NCBI GenBank assembly: GCA_015178975.1
Contig: WHVD01000006.1
Coordinates: 1,426,001 to 1,490,000 of the forward strand
Origin: Hysterangium stoloniferum
Taxonomy: Eukaryota; Basidiomycota; Agaricomycetes; Hysterangiales; Hysterangiaceae
Length of the DNA: 64,000 nucleotides
Direction of reading: 5' to 3'
Positions within the stretch are counted from its first letter, which is position 1. The number at the start of each line of letters is the position of its first letter. Made by a program: the position numbers and the translations under genes. Positions 31,433 to 43,738 of the stretch are shown piece after piece. The notes under the pieces are model-generated. The model made no database searches. It worked only from the letters and a program-made list of their open reading frames with translations, and had not been told where the DNA came from.

Positions 31433-33505
31433 TTAGGACAGTTTCTGTCTTTCTTCTATTCTGCCTTCTAAGGAAATTTCACCGAGTGCCGCTGTTGAGA
31501 CTTTGACGGTTGAAACCATCTGCTGCATTCTATGTTCCACCCTGCACCTCACGAATTGCCTAAAGTACGCCCCAATAGTTTCGTACTGATCCATAGCAGC
31601 CACGAGGCCCACAATCCAGTCCGGACGTAGGACAACGATGGCGCCGGCCGTCTCGTCGACCCCAAAGGTGCTGTATGCCTCCCCAGTTCGATCGTGAACT
31701 GGCCTTCCAATTGGAACACCGCCCAACGTTTCTGCTGTCTGAAAGATTTCATCGCCTTTTACAATAGTCAGAAAGTCGAAGGCTGGTGCGAGGGTGTTGA
31801 CAAATGAAGAAGAACTCTCTATGTACGTTCGTAAGGCGTTCAGCATCTTGATGTTCGACGGTCTTAGTCGTGGCTGCTCTGACTCGGGATCTAGGCCGCC
31901 AGGAAATATTAGGATCCAAAACTTCCCCTCGTTAGATGTCAACTCCTGTAAACGCTTCGGATGTTTCATGGTGGGCCGAAACACCGCTGCATCAGGAGCT
32001 CTATGGCCGACTTGGAGATGGGAAGGTGGTGCCATAACATTATGCTGATTGAGCAGATTCTCTCCATAAGAGACTCCAAAGCCCAAGGTGAAGGTTGCGC
32101 TTTCTTCAAAAACCTTGTCCAGGTACTCATTAGCATCAGCATCAGGAGGTGCATGGAAATGCTTTGGTATTATACCGGAGATGAGACTTGAAATATTTTT
32201 ATCGAGCTGTATGAGATGATTGGCCGATGCCTGTCGTTCGCTTGCATAAGTATCCAACACGGCATCCACATACCACCCCTTAAGCACTCCCGCCAATTTC
32301 CATGAAAGGTTAGACGCATCATGAATGCCTACATTCATGCCCTGTCCGGCGCCTGACGAATGTGTATGGCATGCATCTCCTGCGAGGAGTACAGGTCCCT
32401 CTCGAAAACGCTCTGCTACCCGCTGGCCAATGGCATATACTGTCCACCAATCAAGCTTGACAAATTCAAGGGAGAAAGGGTACATGGCCTTCTTCGCTTC
32501 AGCCATTACGACAGCCCCATTGACACCTTCACCATTTTCTCCATACAATTGGTCTGGACAGACAAATCCTATACGTGTCCGTCCGTTGTCAGTTGGAGTC
32601 CATAGCACATTACCATGGTTAGACGATTCGATTGCCACGCCGCCTCGACGACAAGAGGGCATATTACTGCGCACGATAGCATCGATACGAATCCATTTCA
32701 TTCCAGATGCCGATCCTGGAAACGGAATTCTAGCGAGAGAACGCACCATGGAGCGACCTCCGTCCGCCCCTATCAAATATTTGCTAGGTGTTCATCTGGT
32801 AAGGCAAAGCTGACAGGAACAAATGTATTGCTTACCTCCGTACCTGCGTCATAGCGCCCGCTATGAGGACTTCTGCGAGCACTGGATATTCCGAGCCAGC
32901 ATCTACGGAGAAATCGAGTAACCTTGCGGGACTATGCATTGCTTTGGAATTCAGTGAAGCAATTGCACGTCTAAATCCGTTTTCTGAGACCCTCTGACGA
33001 ATACTGAAGCTACTCAGATATGTAAACATACACAATTATGCCGTATTTAGAAATTATGTACTTAAAATCAAAATGTGACTTGACAGTTGCCAGGGCTCTT
33101 TGAAGGAAAGTCCACCCACGTATATCCAACTCTTCTCCGTATCTATTGTATGTCACGGTCTTTCTGTTTGATTCTAATTAGTATTTTTATAGCCTTGATA
33201 GACGCCAAAACTATGATTACTTCACGATGTATCCTTCGTCAACTATATGATCGTAAAGTCCCATTTGGTCCAATAGCTCAAGAGATCGGCCGTATAGCAT
33301 GCAGGCACGACCGTACATGGCTTGCTCCTCTTTCTTATGTTGTTCTAGGATAGGGCTCAGAAAAGTCATCTCGGATCCAACACATCCAATACATACCAAT
33401 ATTAAGAATATTAAGGCCAGCCTTCAATAGAAAGTAAGACGTGATAAGCCCCGTTGGACCACCACCGACAACCAGGACATCAGTTGTAAGAGTAGGGATA
33501 GACAT
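31433..33505 (-). CDS. FAD-dependent aromatic monooxygenase (phenol hydroxylase-like)
   Basis: A PHBH-fold flavoprotein that would hydroxylate a phenolic substrate using NAD(P)H and O2. The start at 33505 gives MSIPTLTTDVLVVGGGPTGL, with the GxGxxG dinucleotide motif. Later landmarks are a DG-type motif in LIGADGGRSMVRSL, the second FAD motif in LLAGDACHTHSSGAGQGMN, and a C-terminal thioredoxin-like domain typical of phenol 2-monooxygenases (VGHRAPDAAVF to AIVVLRPDWIVGL). At least four introns interrupt the first 750 bp; the last exon is very long (32776-31433). It lies head-to-tail with SDR1, which may act in the same degradation or biosynthetic route. The substrate cannot be told from sequence. 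Confidence 0.88.
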
Positions 33506-33981
33506 GGTTGTAGGGCCAGAATAACTACACATGTATCGTTCGGTGGAGTCGTTAATTTTCAGGGAAGTCAGCGTGCCGTCCCATTCACCGGTTCGTCAGG
33601 GTGAACTTCGCCGCGCCGGGAAACTTGTTTAATCAGGAATTCATCATTATTGTGATATAGATCGTTTTATATAAATAAAACAGCAACGGAATGAGTCAGA
33701 GAGCGAGACGAGATGTAAATGGGGTCAAGTGACGCTTCAATTCACCCATGTTGAATGCACCGCAAGTGATTGCCGGAACTTTCCTGGCAGCCCGATCCAG
33801 CTCATCTCGATCAAGTATGTACAGCTTACAGCTACACTCGGCAACAGGTTTCCGGTTTCCGTGCATTGCTAATTTCGATGACTAAAATGTCCCTAGGAGA
33901 ATCACACAATGTCAACAAAGTAAACTAATCGATTAAATCCAGGTTTCTCGCATCTCCCTACTAACATTTCATTTACACGTT
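33506..33981. other. intergenic region between SDR1 and the monooxygenase
   Basis: Upstream region of the monooxygenase and 3' flank of SDR1. The right part (from ~33880) was duplicated to 39958 onward together with the SDR1 tail. A TATATAAATAAAA run near 33668-33680 is a plausible TATA region only if transcription starts ~150 bp upstream of the monooxygenase ATG. Confidence 0.4.
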
Positions 33982-35377
33982 TTACGGGGCAAGACTCTTT
34001 GGGTGGGGCACTACAGGTTCGCCCTCGGCCGTGACGTAGCATGCAGACAAGCCGCCGTCTACAACAAAGTCTGTGCCCTGTAAAATTGTTGGGTTATTGA
34101 GGATGAACAGGAATGATAGAAACAAATATATTAAACAACGTACAGTGATGTAGCTGCTCTCGTCGCTTGCCACTACAATTACATTGTCAGGTTGACACGT
34201 AAACCGGAAAACAAATACTGACAGAATAAAGCTGATTGGGCAAGCTCCACGGCTTCTCCAAAACGTCCCATGGGTAGATGCACTAAACGACGGTTGCGCT
34301 TCTCGGGTGTATCAAGATAATCCATAAGCAAAGCTAAAAAGAGTTTTCAAGTCAGAAAAGAATGTGAAAATAGGAAATGATACCAACGGGTCCTCAGGGG
34401 TCCACTTTTATTCGGGGAATGTGTTAAAATAAGTTCGAGAGACATGACTGTGGATATGGTGGACTAACGGGCAAAGGGAATTAACCCGAATACCTTCTTT
34501 GGCGTGAACCATCGCAAGTTCGCGTGTCATCGCCAAGACACCACCCTTGGACGCGGTATCTAAAAGCGGGATTAATAATGAAAGGGACTATTGCGAAAAC
34601 AAAATATATGAGATAAAATACGTACAAGCCAATTGGGGTGTTGCAGCACCCATTAAAGCCACGAAGCTCGCAGTATTAATAATGCTCCCTCCCACGTTGA
34701 GTTTCCTGTCGTGATCCACTGGGTTTTGGCGCATGGCAATTATTGCGTATTTGCACCCCCACCAGACTCCCTTTAGATTTATCTGCATAGTGAGGTCCCA
34801 AATAGCCTCATCGGTGTCGAGCGCGGTGGAATCACTAGCATGCATAATACCTAGGTGGGAAAAACATAAGCCACATAATCATGTGAAACAACACATAACA
34901 CACCTGCATTATTGAACTACTCCCAAAGTAGAAGTCTACCATCAGTATTCTAATATTCTTAACGACACCTACCATTATGTCCAACCGTCCAAATTCCTTG
35001 ATAGTTTTTTCAACTAGAGTCTTGACATCAGACTCCTTTCCAACGTCAGTTTTGACGACGAGGGTCTTCGCATCGGGACACATGTTTTTGATATGTGAAG
35101 CATTCTGCTCAGCTGCTTGGATGTTAATATCCGCCAGTACGACACTGGCACCCTCTGAAGCAAATAGGATAGACGATTCAAGTCCAATGCCACTGCAGAA
35201 ATTGCCGATATTAAGATTGGGGCAAATGCTCAGCGACTACACGTTGCACATACGATCCCGCCCCAGTAATAATAGCAACCTGACATACGCCATGATAAGA
35301 ATATGGATATAATTATTGAAACAAATCAAGATGTTACTAGAAAACAAATTTACCTTGTGTTGAAGACGACCAGGCAT
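33982..35377 (-). CDS. Short-chain dehydrogenase/reductase SDR1
   Basis: A classical SDR oxidoreductase. The start at 35377 gives MPGRLQHK, an intron, then the Rossmann TGAGSGIG motif and an acidic ADIN cofactor-selecting region, which favours NAD. Then come KTDVGKESDVKTLVEKTIKE, the catalytic Ser region SIINTASFVALMG, the YxxxK region near TASKGG, and the C-terminal TGTDFVVDGGLS typical of the family. It ends HPKSLAP. Several introns of about 50-90 bp interrupt it, so exact exons are approximate. A decayed copy of its last ~250 bp lies at 39958-40295. Confidence 0.87.
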
Positions 35378-36709
35378 GTTAAGTCAGGAAGATAAGTGAT
35401 ATAGGTCTCGGGAGCACACTCGAGGTATCACTCGGTATATGACTCGAAACGTCGGAGTTGAGTGCTGAACTTCTTCGGGGACCGTATACCGGGTATTATT
35501 CCCGTTATCGCGCTTGCCTATTTGGGCTTGCTTATCATTTCTTCACAATCTCCGTGTGAATGGCTGAAATTTTCAAGTCGACGAAAAAGCGATGATCAAA
35601 AGAATGTATCAGACTGGGAATTGATGTTGAAGTACGCGTGTCTCTATCACGTACTCGAGTGGCAGAAGACCCTCGCAATCGCGCAGGGAGCTGTATTCGC
35701 GTGTAGCTATGTAGTATATAAACCATAAGAACAATAGAATTTTAAACGGGGAAGACGATGGGAGTATGAAAAAGGAGGATAATGGCACAATAGGGCAAGG
35801 GAACAAAGGAACATGAGCTTGTATGATGCTCGAAATCCAACGGAATCATCTCCGTAGCCGAACCATCTCACTGCTAATGTATACTACGTTGAGCAAAGGG
35901 AAAAGCCCGCAACTGGCGAGTATTATACATTATAACACGGTTTTGACAAGTATCTGTTTATTAGGGTTTTCCTTTCTTGGTGTACCGAAGTACAAATTTG
36001 TACAGGTGGGTGGGGCCTGAATTCGGTTAACTTTGATCATCCTCGCTGGAGAGTAATTATTGGAGGCTATGTGACTTCTGTGCGACTCATGAGTGCGACG
36101 GACCCCCACGAATGGAGGTGTAGTTGCTGGTGTCAAGTGATTGTTGTGCACTCCTCTGCAACGACCTAAAAGGGAACCGGCAAGGCACAGTATAGTGACT
36201 CGGCAACAGCACTTGAGAAATAGAAAATGCTTAGAAATTGCGTTGATGTTGTGTTTATTGTAGATCTAAAAGCATATCACGACTTGGAAGAGAAAAAGAA
36301 GAAAGCCCAAGCTCGCTCCGCTGCAGATCTACTTGAACTGTTCTGCAGTGCTAGTGGCCCAAAGCACATAAATAGCGTTGTGGACAACAGACTGGAGACG
36401 TCGACGACTCAAATTGCAATGCAATTACGCTTTTGATCAAAATCCAGAAACTAGATTCTATGGTCTGTCGGGTCCGAGGAAACACAATACCATGGCCATA
36501 TACTTGTTCAGGCAATTGAGTCAGGTAAAAGTTACTTATACATTCGACATTCGAGCTTACAAAGTGAACTGGGAGACAGTTTTGCAAATAAGAGATTATG
36601 TCCAGAATCCCAAAGGCCGGATTGATTCCAATTGACCAGTATTGTTGTAACCCCATGAGATGTCAAGTATGACATGCTCAATATGAGCGGCCCCCAGTGC
36701 CATCCTCAC
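35378..36709. other. intergenic stretch with weak open frames
   Basis: A plus-strand frame at 35462-35728 (88 codons) begins with a hydrophobic helix (PVIALAYLGLLII) and lies 85 bp from the divergent SDR1 start. It could be a first exon but has no family match. Another frame at 36227-36436 is Lys/Ala-rich and soon breaks. No TE domain is visible. Confidence 0.3.
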
Positions 36710-36956
36710 CGAGCATTCTCGTCCCCTATTGAACCGGTAATTGTAATATAATGACTCGCCTGTCTTTGGGGAAATGCGCTTGCAGTCTATAAGTTAATTT
36801 CTTCAACGTTCATATAAAATGAATTTAGATCGCCAGCCTTTCGAAATAGCGGAGCAGTGTATATAATACAGAGAATTATGACCAATTTTTCTCATAACCA
36901 ATCAACTGGATGGTATATCTGAACAGCCCTGACATCCATTCCCTGGAGAGGGTTAG

Positions 36957-38218
36957 TCAAAATATGATCCGCCGTTAATGTTAATTGATTGTCCTGGATA
37001 ACCGATAGTTTCTTAGCATCCAGTGTGCCATAGATAATACTGGATTACCGGTTACAAATCTCGTTTCAGGTCTCACAAGGTACGAGACAACGCCTGATAT
37101 GTCCTCGGGCTCTAGAACGGGTCCCAAGCTACCTGAAGACACCGATGGTGACGACTTGGACAACCCTGAAGATAGACGAGTCAGAAAGGACTTTTTTACG
37201 CGAGTAATATTAAAATTGAACCTACCATGACGTTCTCGAGCCGCATCCACACCACTCCCTAAACATCGTTAGCTTCACAATAATTCCATCTGTTCAAACA
37301 AAAGATGCCTCACATAGGTCGGTTTGCACAGGCCCTGGGGCATATGTATTTACAGTGATCCCATATTGCGCCAATTCGGAAGCTGAAGAAATAAGAGTTC
37401 AGACTTGGATGCATGATTATTCGGAAAAATGGCAATATACCCGCGGATTGTGTGAGACCTCTTACTGCGAACTTACTAGCGCAGTATGGCGCCCATTCAG
37501 GAATTCCTGATGATACCAGTGTGATAAGCATCCACAACATCAGACGTACAAGTGTCTTATCGAACCTTTCTTTCCAACTAAAGAAGACGCGCCTACGAGA
37601 CAAGATTGAAAAAAAAAAACATACTCAGCCAGAATTAAATATCATTAGATGTAGCAAACCAATGATGCGTCCCCCCCGACCTTGTTTGATCATCTGAATT
37701 GCAGCTTCCTTGTAGCACAAGAAAACGCCTCGGGCATTGATATTATGAACCCAGTCCCATTCTTCGACGGTGGCTTCAGAGTAGATGCGCATTAGGCATT
37801 ATATCACATCAGCAATAACACACTTACTGGTAACTAACGGCGCGCTATGGCCAATCCCAGCATTCGCTACCATCTAATGTTTAGTCAAGGACGGAGCGAT
37901 AGCTCAGAAGAGCACCATTAAATCAGCTAACGATGGGCATACCACATCAAGTCCTCCAAGTTTCTCAACAGCAACTTTGACGAGATTCTGCACGTCAGCT
38001 TCCTTTGACATATCGCCTAGAACGGTTACCGCCCGGCGATTCTTGGCTTTGATTTCCTCTGCCAATGCATCAAGAGCTGTAGCTTTTGAAGGTATATCAT
38101 TTATACAGATATCCAGACCGTCCTCTGCGAGACGAAGTGCAATTGCCCGCCCAATGCCTTGTGCTGCACCTGTAATAATGGCAACTCGAGCGATACTGTC
38201 AGTGTTCGATTCTGTCAT
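36957..38218 (-). CDS. Short-chain dehydrogenase/reductase SDR2 (diacetyl/acetoin reductase-like)
   Basis: A classical SDR with MTESNTDSIARVAIITGAAQ, the GAAQGIGRAIA cofactor motif, a DGLDICINDI acidic strand (NAD preference), the NAG motif (ANAGIGHSAP), TTVEEWD, NINARGVFLCYKEAAIQM, a Ser region (GRIIGASSLVGKKG), YCASK for the catalytic Tyr/Lys, and FVTGQSIN...GGSYFD at the end. Seven or so short introns split it. All junctions needed for these motifs have GT-AG ends, so the copy looks intact. It is the near twin of SDR3 at 44706-45956. The closest functional class by motif is 2,3-butanediol/acetoin dehydrogenase-like SDRs; the substrate is unknown. Confidence 0.85.
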
Positions 38219-38470
38219 AGTAGCGAGAGTATTGAAAGAGTTGATAAAGAGTACAGCAGATTATTTGTATAAGTTATTTTAAGGACAACATATGAAGTCA
38301 TACTTCGTATGACTTCCATCTGGCCATCGGCATCATCATGGGGCTTACCTATTTTGAGGTAGTCCCGGCAAAGACCCGAGGATCTGTGTGATAGTGTGAA
38401 GAGGTTGAAGGGGGGGGAGGGGGGGTGGGGGGGTGTGTGCTTCAGCCATAGCCCAGGGCAATAATATTAG
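38219..38470. promoter_or_regulatory. SDR2 upstream region with an inserted G-run tract
   Basis: At 38410-38437 three long G runs are separated by A or T, just upstream of SDR2. Unit B lacks about 50 bp here: after GATCTGTG it goes straight to TTGCTTCAGCC. The tract could form a G-quadruplex on the strand opposite the SDR2 message. Confidence 0.5.
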
Positions 38471-38499
38471 AATGGCAGAGTTGCAGAAAAGCTGAATAT

Positions 38500-39400
38500 G
38501 GAGACATCTCATATGGGATGTATATGCAGTGTTGGAATTGCAAGCCTGCGCGTGTTCCGTCGATCGGTTACCAAAACAGGTTCCATGAACATGTATTTTC
38601 ATTTATGCTCGTTTCGTCATTCGCTCCAATCATCTCATATACACAGCATGACATATATCTTGGAGTTGTATTTTATATATATACCTCAGATGTTGTATCT
38701 CATAATATCATCGAACTCTGAGCGTTATTTTGTTTATTTGAACTTCGCATGCACTTTTCGTATCAAAACTATATGCAGCACTGGGAGTCTAAGGGTTGAT
38801 ATGTATGTTCTCCTAAGCGCTTGTAGAGGCTGCCAGTGTTCAGTGCTTGTAGATACAACTAATTACTATTACTTTGATAAATGAATTGGAGCACGATAAA
38901 TGGGGAAATAACAAAAAAATATCGTTTTCCACTGGTAGGATAAATGGTGTTGGAATTTATTGGTATATGTTGCAAGCTGTTTGTTTGAGGATGCTCACAG
39001 TCTTGGTGTGCTCCTTCTTGGGTTATACAGGTAGATATTCGATTTATTTGATGGACAATCAGCTAGGTAGTACTTGTTAGATTTTGGGGTAAAGCGAGCA
39101 GTCGGAGTCGTATAGTGACTGGGGTCATTATTACCCACATTCATTACTGCTCTTGTTCTGAGTATAATCCCGTAGTTATGCATGAGGCCCCCCTATGCAT
39201 TAATAACCAACAATATCACTCAGTATTGTGCTCGTCCTCTATAGGTCTGGTCATATTTTCACCGAAAAGTTGACAGTACTTTACACTGGTTGTATTCTAC
39301 AAGGGGCTTTGTCACCCCCTTCACCCACATGAAAACCCACCGTATATTTTTTACAAATGGATCCTAATAATAACAACAGTATTCTAAATTAACACCACAC
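38500..39400. other. AT-rich insertion specific to unit A
   Basis: About 850 bp with no counterpart in unit B. Only short open frames, no TE domain, no terminal repeats found. Its origin is unknown. Confidence 0.4.
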
Positions 39401-39957
39401 TCACTGTGAGCTCCATGGTCTCACCACAATGGCTGTAACACTAACCAAAATATTCCAGCACAATCCTACAAACCATTAGCATCGCTTTCTGCCCCATTAT
39501 GTAAGTATTTCGTCCGCTTTGGAGGTGAAGGGAGTCTCGATGCTGTGGCCACAGTGACCTCCTTAATCTGCCTAAGCATCAACTATGCACTAGCATGGAT
39601 CCCGCAGTGGTCATGCTGTCGATTTATCCAAACTTCCGAAGACAGACACACTGGAACTTGCTCAGCAAGTTTAATTGAGGTATTTCCCTGGTATGCTGGC
39701 ACGAGGATTGATTAATTGACTGTTTCCTCTATCACACATGGAGAATGCAATGATATGAAAAACCTGCACACTAGTTGACTGTAGACCCGCAAATGAAAAT
39801 TAAAAACAAATTTGTCTCCCATTACCTGCCAAGGTGCCACAAAACAAATCTTTATGGTCTATACTACTTGGCCCACCAAAAGCATTCATTCTAAGAAACA
39901 ACGTATTTATGGTTTCTTGTGCATTGCTGGTTGCCTTTTATTTGCATTGTGCAATGA

Positions 39958-40295
39958 TTAAAATGTTCCTAGGAGAATCACAATATAATTGCTATGAGTA
40001 TGTTGTCAACAATGTAAATTTTTGCAGCAGAGGTGTCAATTAAATCCAAATTTCTCACAACTCCTCAACATTTATCTATTTTGCAACAGGCATGTGTTGT
40101 GGGGCAAGACTCTTTGGGTGAGACATTACAGGCTTGCCCTTGGCCATGATGTAGCATGCAAACAAGCTGCCATCCACAACAAAGTCTGTGCCCCATAAAA
40201 TTGTTGGTTATTGAGGATGAAGATGAATGATAAAAAACAAATATCTTAAAAATGTACAGCAATGTAACTACTCTTGTTGTTTGCCACTAAGATAT
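39958..40295 (-). pseudogene. Decayed duplicate of the SDR1 3' end
   Basis: AAATGTTCCTAGGAGAATCAC through GGGGCAAGACTCTTTGGGTG and AAATTGTTGG to the GCCACTA block align with 33885-34180. Most differences are CpG in SDR1 and TpG or CpA here (for example CGCCCTCGGCCGTGACG versus TGCCCTTGGCCATGATG). It encodes nothing functional. Its position directly beside unit A shows that at least two blocks of this neighbourhood were copied here. Confidence 0.88.
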
Positions 40296-41890
40296 GCGAC
40301 ATTTAAACTGTGCTAACCATAAGTGCCCATCTGAGCCCTGGTCTTTCACCCCTGTCAGCAACATCAAATCATAGTTAGATGTATTTAATTGAATATGATC
40401 CACAATACTATGACCTAATATTTAGACAAATTATCCCTCAAAAAAGATATAAACTTATTTTTATTTTATTGCTTCAAAATCCTCAAAATGGAATTACAAG
40501 TTGAATAGGTGAGGGTTGAGAGCCCCATACAGACATCCCAACCCTTCAGAGGGTTATCTAGATTCTTCATAATGCCCAGGAGATCTGCAGCAGTCCAAGA
40601 AAAACTGAAAATCCTAGGTCAGCATGCAATGAAAGTGAGTTTAGCCCCATTCTGTTGATTCTGAAACTCACCAAGGCTGGAATTGTCAACAGAAAGTGAA
40701 AGTGGTTGTCCCAGCACAAAGGAAAATTGACTTGACACCTGAAGAGTCCCTCTCTGTGCATCATGAAGGCTTGGATATATCAGATGTGTCATTTGACACT
40801 CTTTCCTGCAGTGAAAGTGATGATTCACATTCAATACTGTCTATGAAATCAGATGCTGACAGTCTAGACATCCAAAACAAAGCCCAATTACTCACTTTCA
40901 TCCAGAGAATGCAAGAGGGAGTGGCTGTTAGGATCCCTGTCATTTCAGACCCCCACAACCTGTTTTGTACTTGAAACCCCCACCATCTCACTGTCAGTAC
41001 CCCTACCACAGCATCACCACTTGCAGCACCCCAATACTTGTTTTCATTATAGTGTAGCCCCTTAGCCTTCCATTCCATCTCTATCCTGTTCACTCCCCCA
41101 TCACTGTCTCCACATATACATCTTATTGCCACCTCCCTTTTTATATTGTTTTAGTACTTCACATTTAGTTCCCTTTGTTTACCTGCCTTGTCACTTATCT
41201 CCCTTGATCCATTTGATCTTTTGCTTCTTGATCAGCCCTCTGATCATCCATCTTGCTGTAGTATAAAGCTTCTTTCATGTATGTATGCTACAGTTCTTCA
41301 GTTTGAAAATCAACTTAGATTACCCCCTTTTGGTTCTGAGCCTTTCCCTCTCATTATAATACCCTCAAAGGTGTCTTCAGCAAGCTGTGACACTTTACTT
41401 TTTGACTCTTAGTATTTCAGCCATCTAGTCAAGTGAGCTAAGTGTTGATCCTTGTTTTTATCATACTATCTGCTCTGTTTGAAATACCAGAGCACCCTAA
41501 CAGTTCATGCAAGGACACAACACATAAGTTGAAGCCAAGCTCCATTACATTTATAGAGTCAGACCTCCCAACTAGTACAATCTCTATCATTGGCCCCCTG
41601 ATTAACCTGTTTCTTATCATCAGCCCCTGCCCCCCTGACTTAGAGCCTATTCCCCATTTTACTTAGATCTTAACAGTGGCCCACCCAACTCTCACAAAAG
41701 GGCAAGACTAAAGTCCAGCCCACCTGATACAATAAATTGGGCAACCCAGCCCCAAAAACAAAGTATCAGCATACATACATTTCAAGTTCAACAAGCCACA
41801 AAAGTTCTCAGAGCTCAAGGTTATGCAGATATCTCTTCATATTTCCAGAAACAGCAAAGCAGGGAAGGTGCAGTGGCTGAGCTGGAGTAA
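40296..41890. other. CpG-depleted TE debris
   Basis: No intact frame. ACACAACACATAAGTTGAAG at 41518 followed by CCAAGCTCC is a decayed version of the shared LTR motif, so an old LTR lies around 41.3-41.6 kb. A plus frame at 40696-40974 (92 codons) is acidic and Ser-rich without a known motif. Confidence 0.45.
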
Positions 41891-42200
41891 AGTGATGAGA
41901 TTTTTGAGTTGTGCATTGCAAGGGTGGGGGAGGATGAATTGATGGTGAGGCCAATGGAGGAAGAAGAGGAAGAGGAGGCATCCCCTGGAGTTGTATTATC
42001 AAAAGCACCACCTCTGAAGGCTTTTCAGTCTCCTCTGGACACTGGAATAATCCCATCAAAATCTGTGTCTACTGCACCATGTAGGAACAACATCACTGCA
42101 GAGGATGGCACAAATGATGAAGAAAAAATGAAAGGAAAATCAGCAGGCATACCTGGAGCAATGAATCTGCATCATTTCTCATGAACACATCCACAGCACC

Positions 42201-42961
42201 TGTTAAGAACAGAAAACTGACTAGTGTCAGTATGCTGATGGGGACTGAACGGAAGGACTTGGCTTCAGCTTACATATGTGCTGCACCCTCACAAGTTACC
42301 ATCAGGTGTCCTTAAATTTTGGGCGGGCAAAAACTAGTCCAATCAGATTCCTCACAGTGAGTACTGATCGGAAACCAAAGGATAAGTTGAGTGTCGGGCC
42401 AAGGGGTCAGAGACTGAAGGTGGGCGAGCACACACAGGGGTGGGGAACGGGATACTTAGAGTAAGGCTTATGGCAGATGTACATATGTGGGTGTTCTGAG
42501 TCGATATTCTGATTACCTAGTAACTACAACTACAGCAGATTTATATATGAGTTATTGGCATCTAGAAACTACTAACTAAGGGAAGAGTGGAAACTACTAT
42601 TGACAAATAAGCTTGACTAGAAACCGGAAGGTTACAAAAGTTCGGAGGCTGTGATTTAGCCAAGAGTGGGATTACAAGAAAAGGGAATAGTCCACAGGTT
42701 ACAGGTATATACAGCATAGGTGAAACATAGAGTAGAGCAGATCAACATAAGTGAAAGGGGACATATCAAAGTATAACCAGATAGTACGAGTATAATCTGA
42801 CAGGGGTGTAAATGCGGTTTGATCGCCGTGAGGGTACACATCAGTGTTGGGTGGCTGATGGTTTCCGATACGATGATTTGATTAATAACTAGAAACATCA
42901 ATAGGTGGTAGTATCCTCAGGGACCATTGGTTTGCAACAGGGTTGCAACACAGTCGTAACA
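42201..42961 (-). repeat. Solo LTR-B with GCACC duplication
   Basis: 761 bp, TGTTAAGAACAGAAAACTG to CACAGTCGTAACA, flanked by GCACC (42196-42200, 42962-42966). It inserted into the transposase remnant. The shared motif is interrupted by a 4-bp duplication (TTACATATGTGCTGC). Confidence 0.94.
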
Positions 42962-43130
42962 GCACCTCACTCCACACTTGTCAAAAACACTATCCATGAA
43001 CTAGCACTGAAATTGAAAGAAAAGACATGTAATGTTACCTTTCAGGATCACTTGGTTGCTATGCTTGCTTTCCTATGAATTTATGTGGCCAATGGCAATG
43101 TATTGTGGTGGCATGGTACATCATTGCAAG

Positions 43131-43738
43131 TGTGAAGAGTGGTGGAAGTTCTAACTGTTCTATATACGAAGAATATTGACTATTTAGGTATGACACGACA
43201 ATGTATTGACTATCTAGTTCAATACAGTTGAAAGGATTAGCTATCTTAAGTAGAATAGATAGCTAAGATGACTGAAAGAGAATAGACTTTGAAGTACAAT
43301 TCTGAGTGACTGCTTGAGTGATTAAGGAAATAACAAGAGAGTCGAACAAACAGAGTAGTGTGGATGTAGTCCACATGGATTGAGATAACGGTTCAAGTTT
43401 CAACTAGTATAGTTCGAAGCTGTGATTGTGCTGATAGTTAAGGCCCATCTGTGACGGTTGAGATGATACCCCAATCACAACTTGCAGGACACTAAGTGGG
43501 TGTCTGGGCAAGTTGTGGTTACGGGATAAAAAGTGTCTGAGTTCTAACTATATGTAGGTGCTAGAATACATGGGTCTGGCACATATGTGCCCACAAGAGT
43601 CTATGTACTGAATGCATAGGTTGTTGAACTAAATATATGCATATAATAAAATAGAGAGAAAAATAGAAATAATAATGGAAATATAGTGAGGGCTTGTCTG
43701 GACTATATTTCAGAGTATATTTCGCAGTACCTCTCACA
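43131..43738 (-). repeat. Solo LTR-D with GCAAG duplication
   Basis: 608 bp, TGTGAAGAGTGGTGGAAG to GCAGTACCTCTCACA. GCAAG stands on both sides (43126-43130, 43739-43743). It shares the AAAAGTGTCTGAGTT and GTGCCCACAAGAG blocks with LTR-D at 4865. Confidence 0.9.

Larger units (their letters stand above)
36710..39957. repeat. Duplicated unit A (SDR2 gene plus downstream DNA)
   Basis: From CGAGCATTCTCGTCC the sequence matches unit B (44458-46965) closely through the SDR gene. It then continues through the CCATAGC...GGCAATAATATTAGAATGGC block and, after about 850 bp not present in B, through AACCATTAGCATCGCTTTCT to ~39930. The right end still resembles the last bases of BPL1, which suggests that the source was the locus next to BPL1 (unit B). 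The right half shows many CpG to TpG/CpA differences. Confidence 0.85.
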
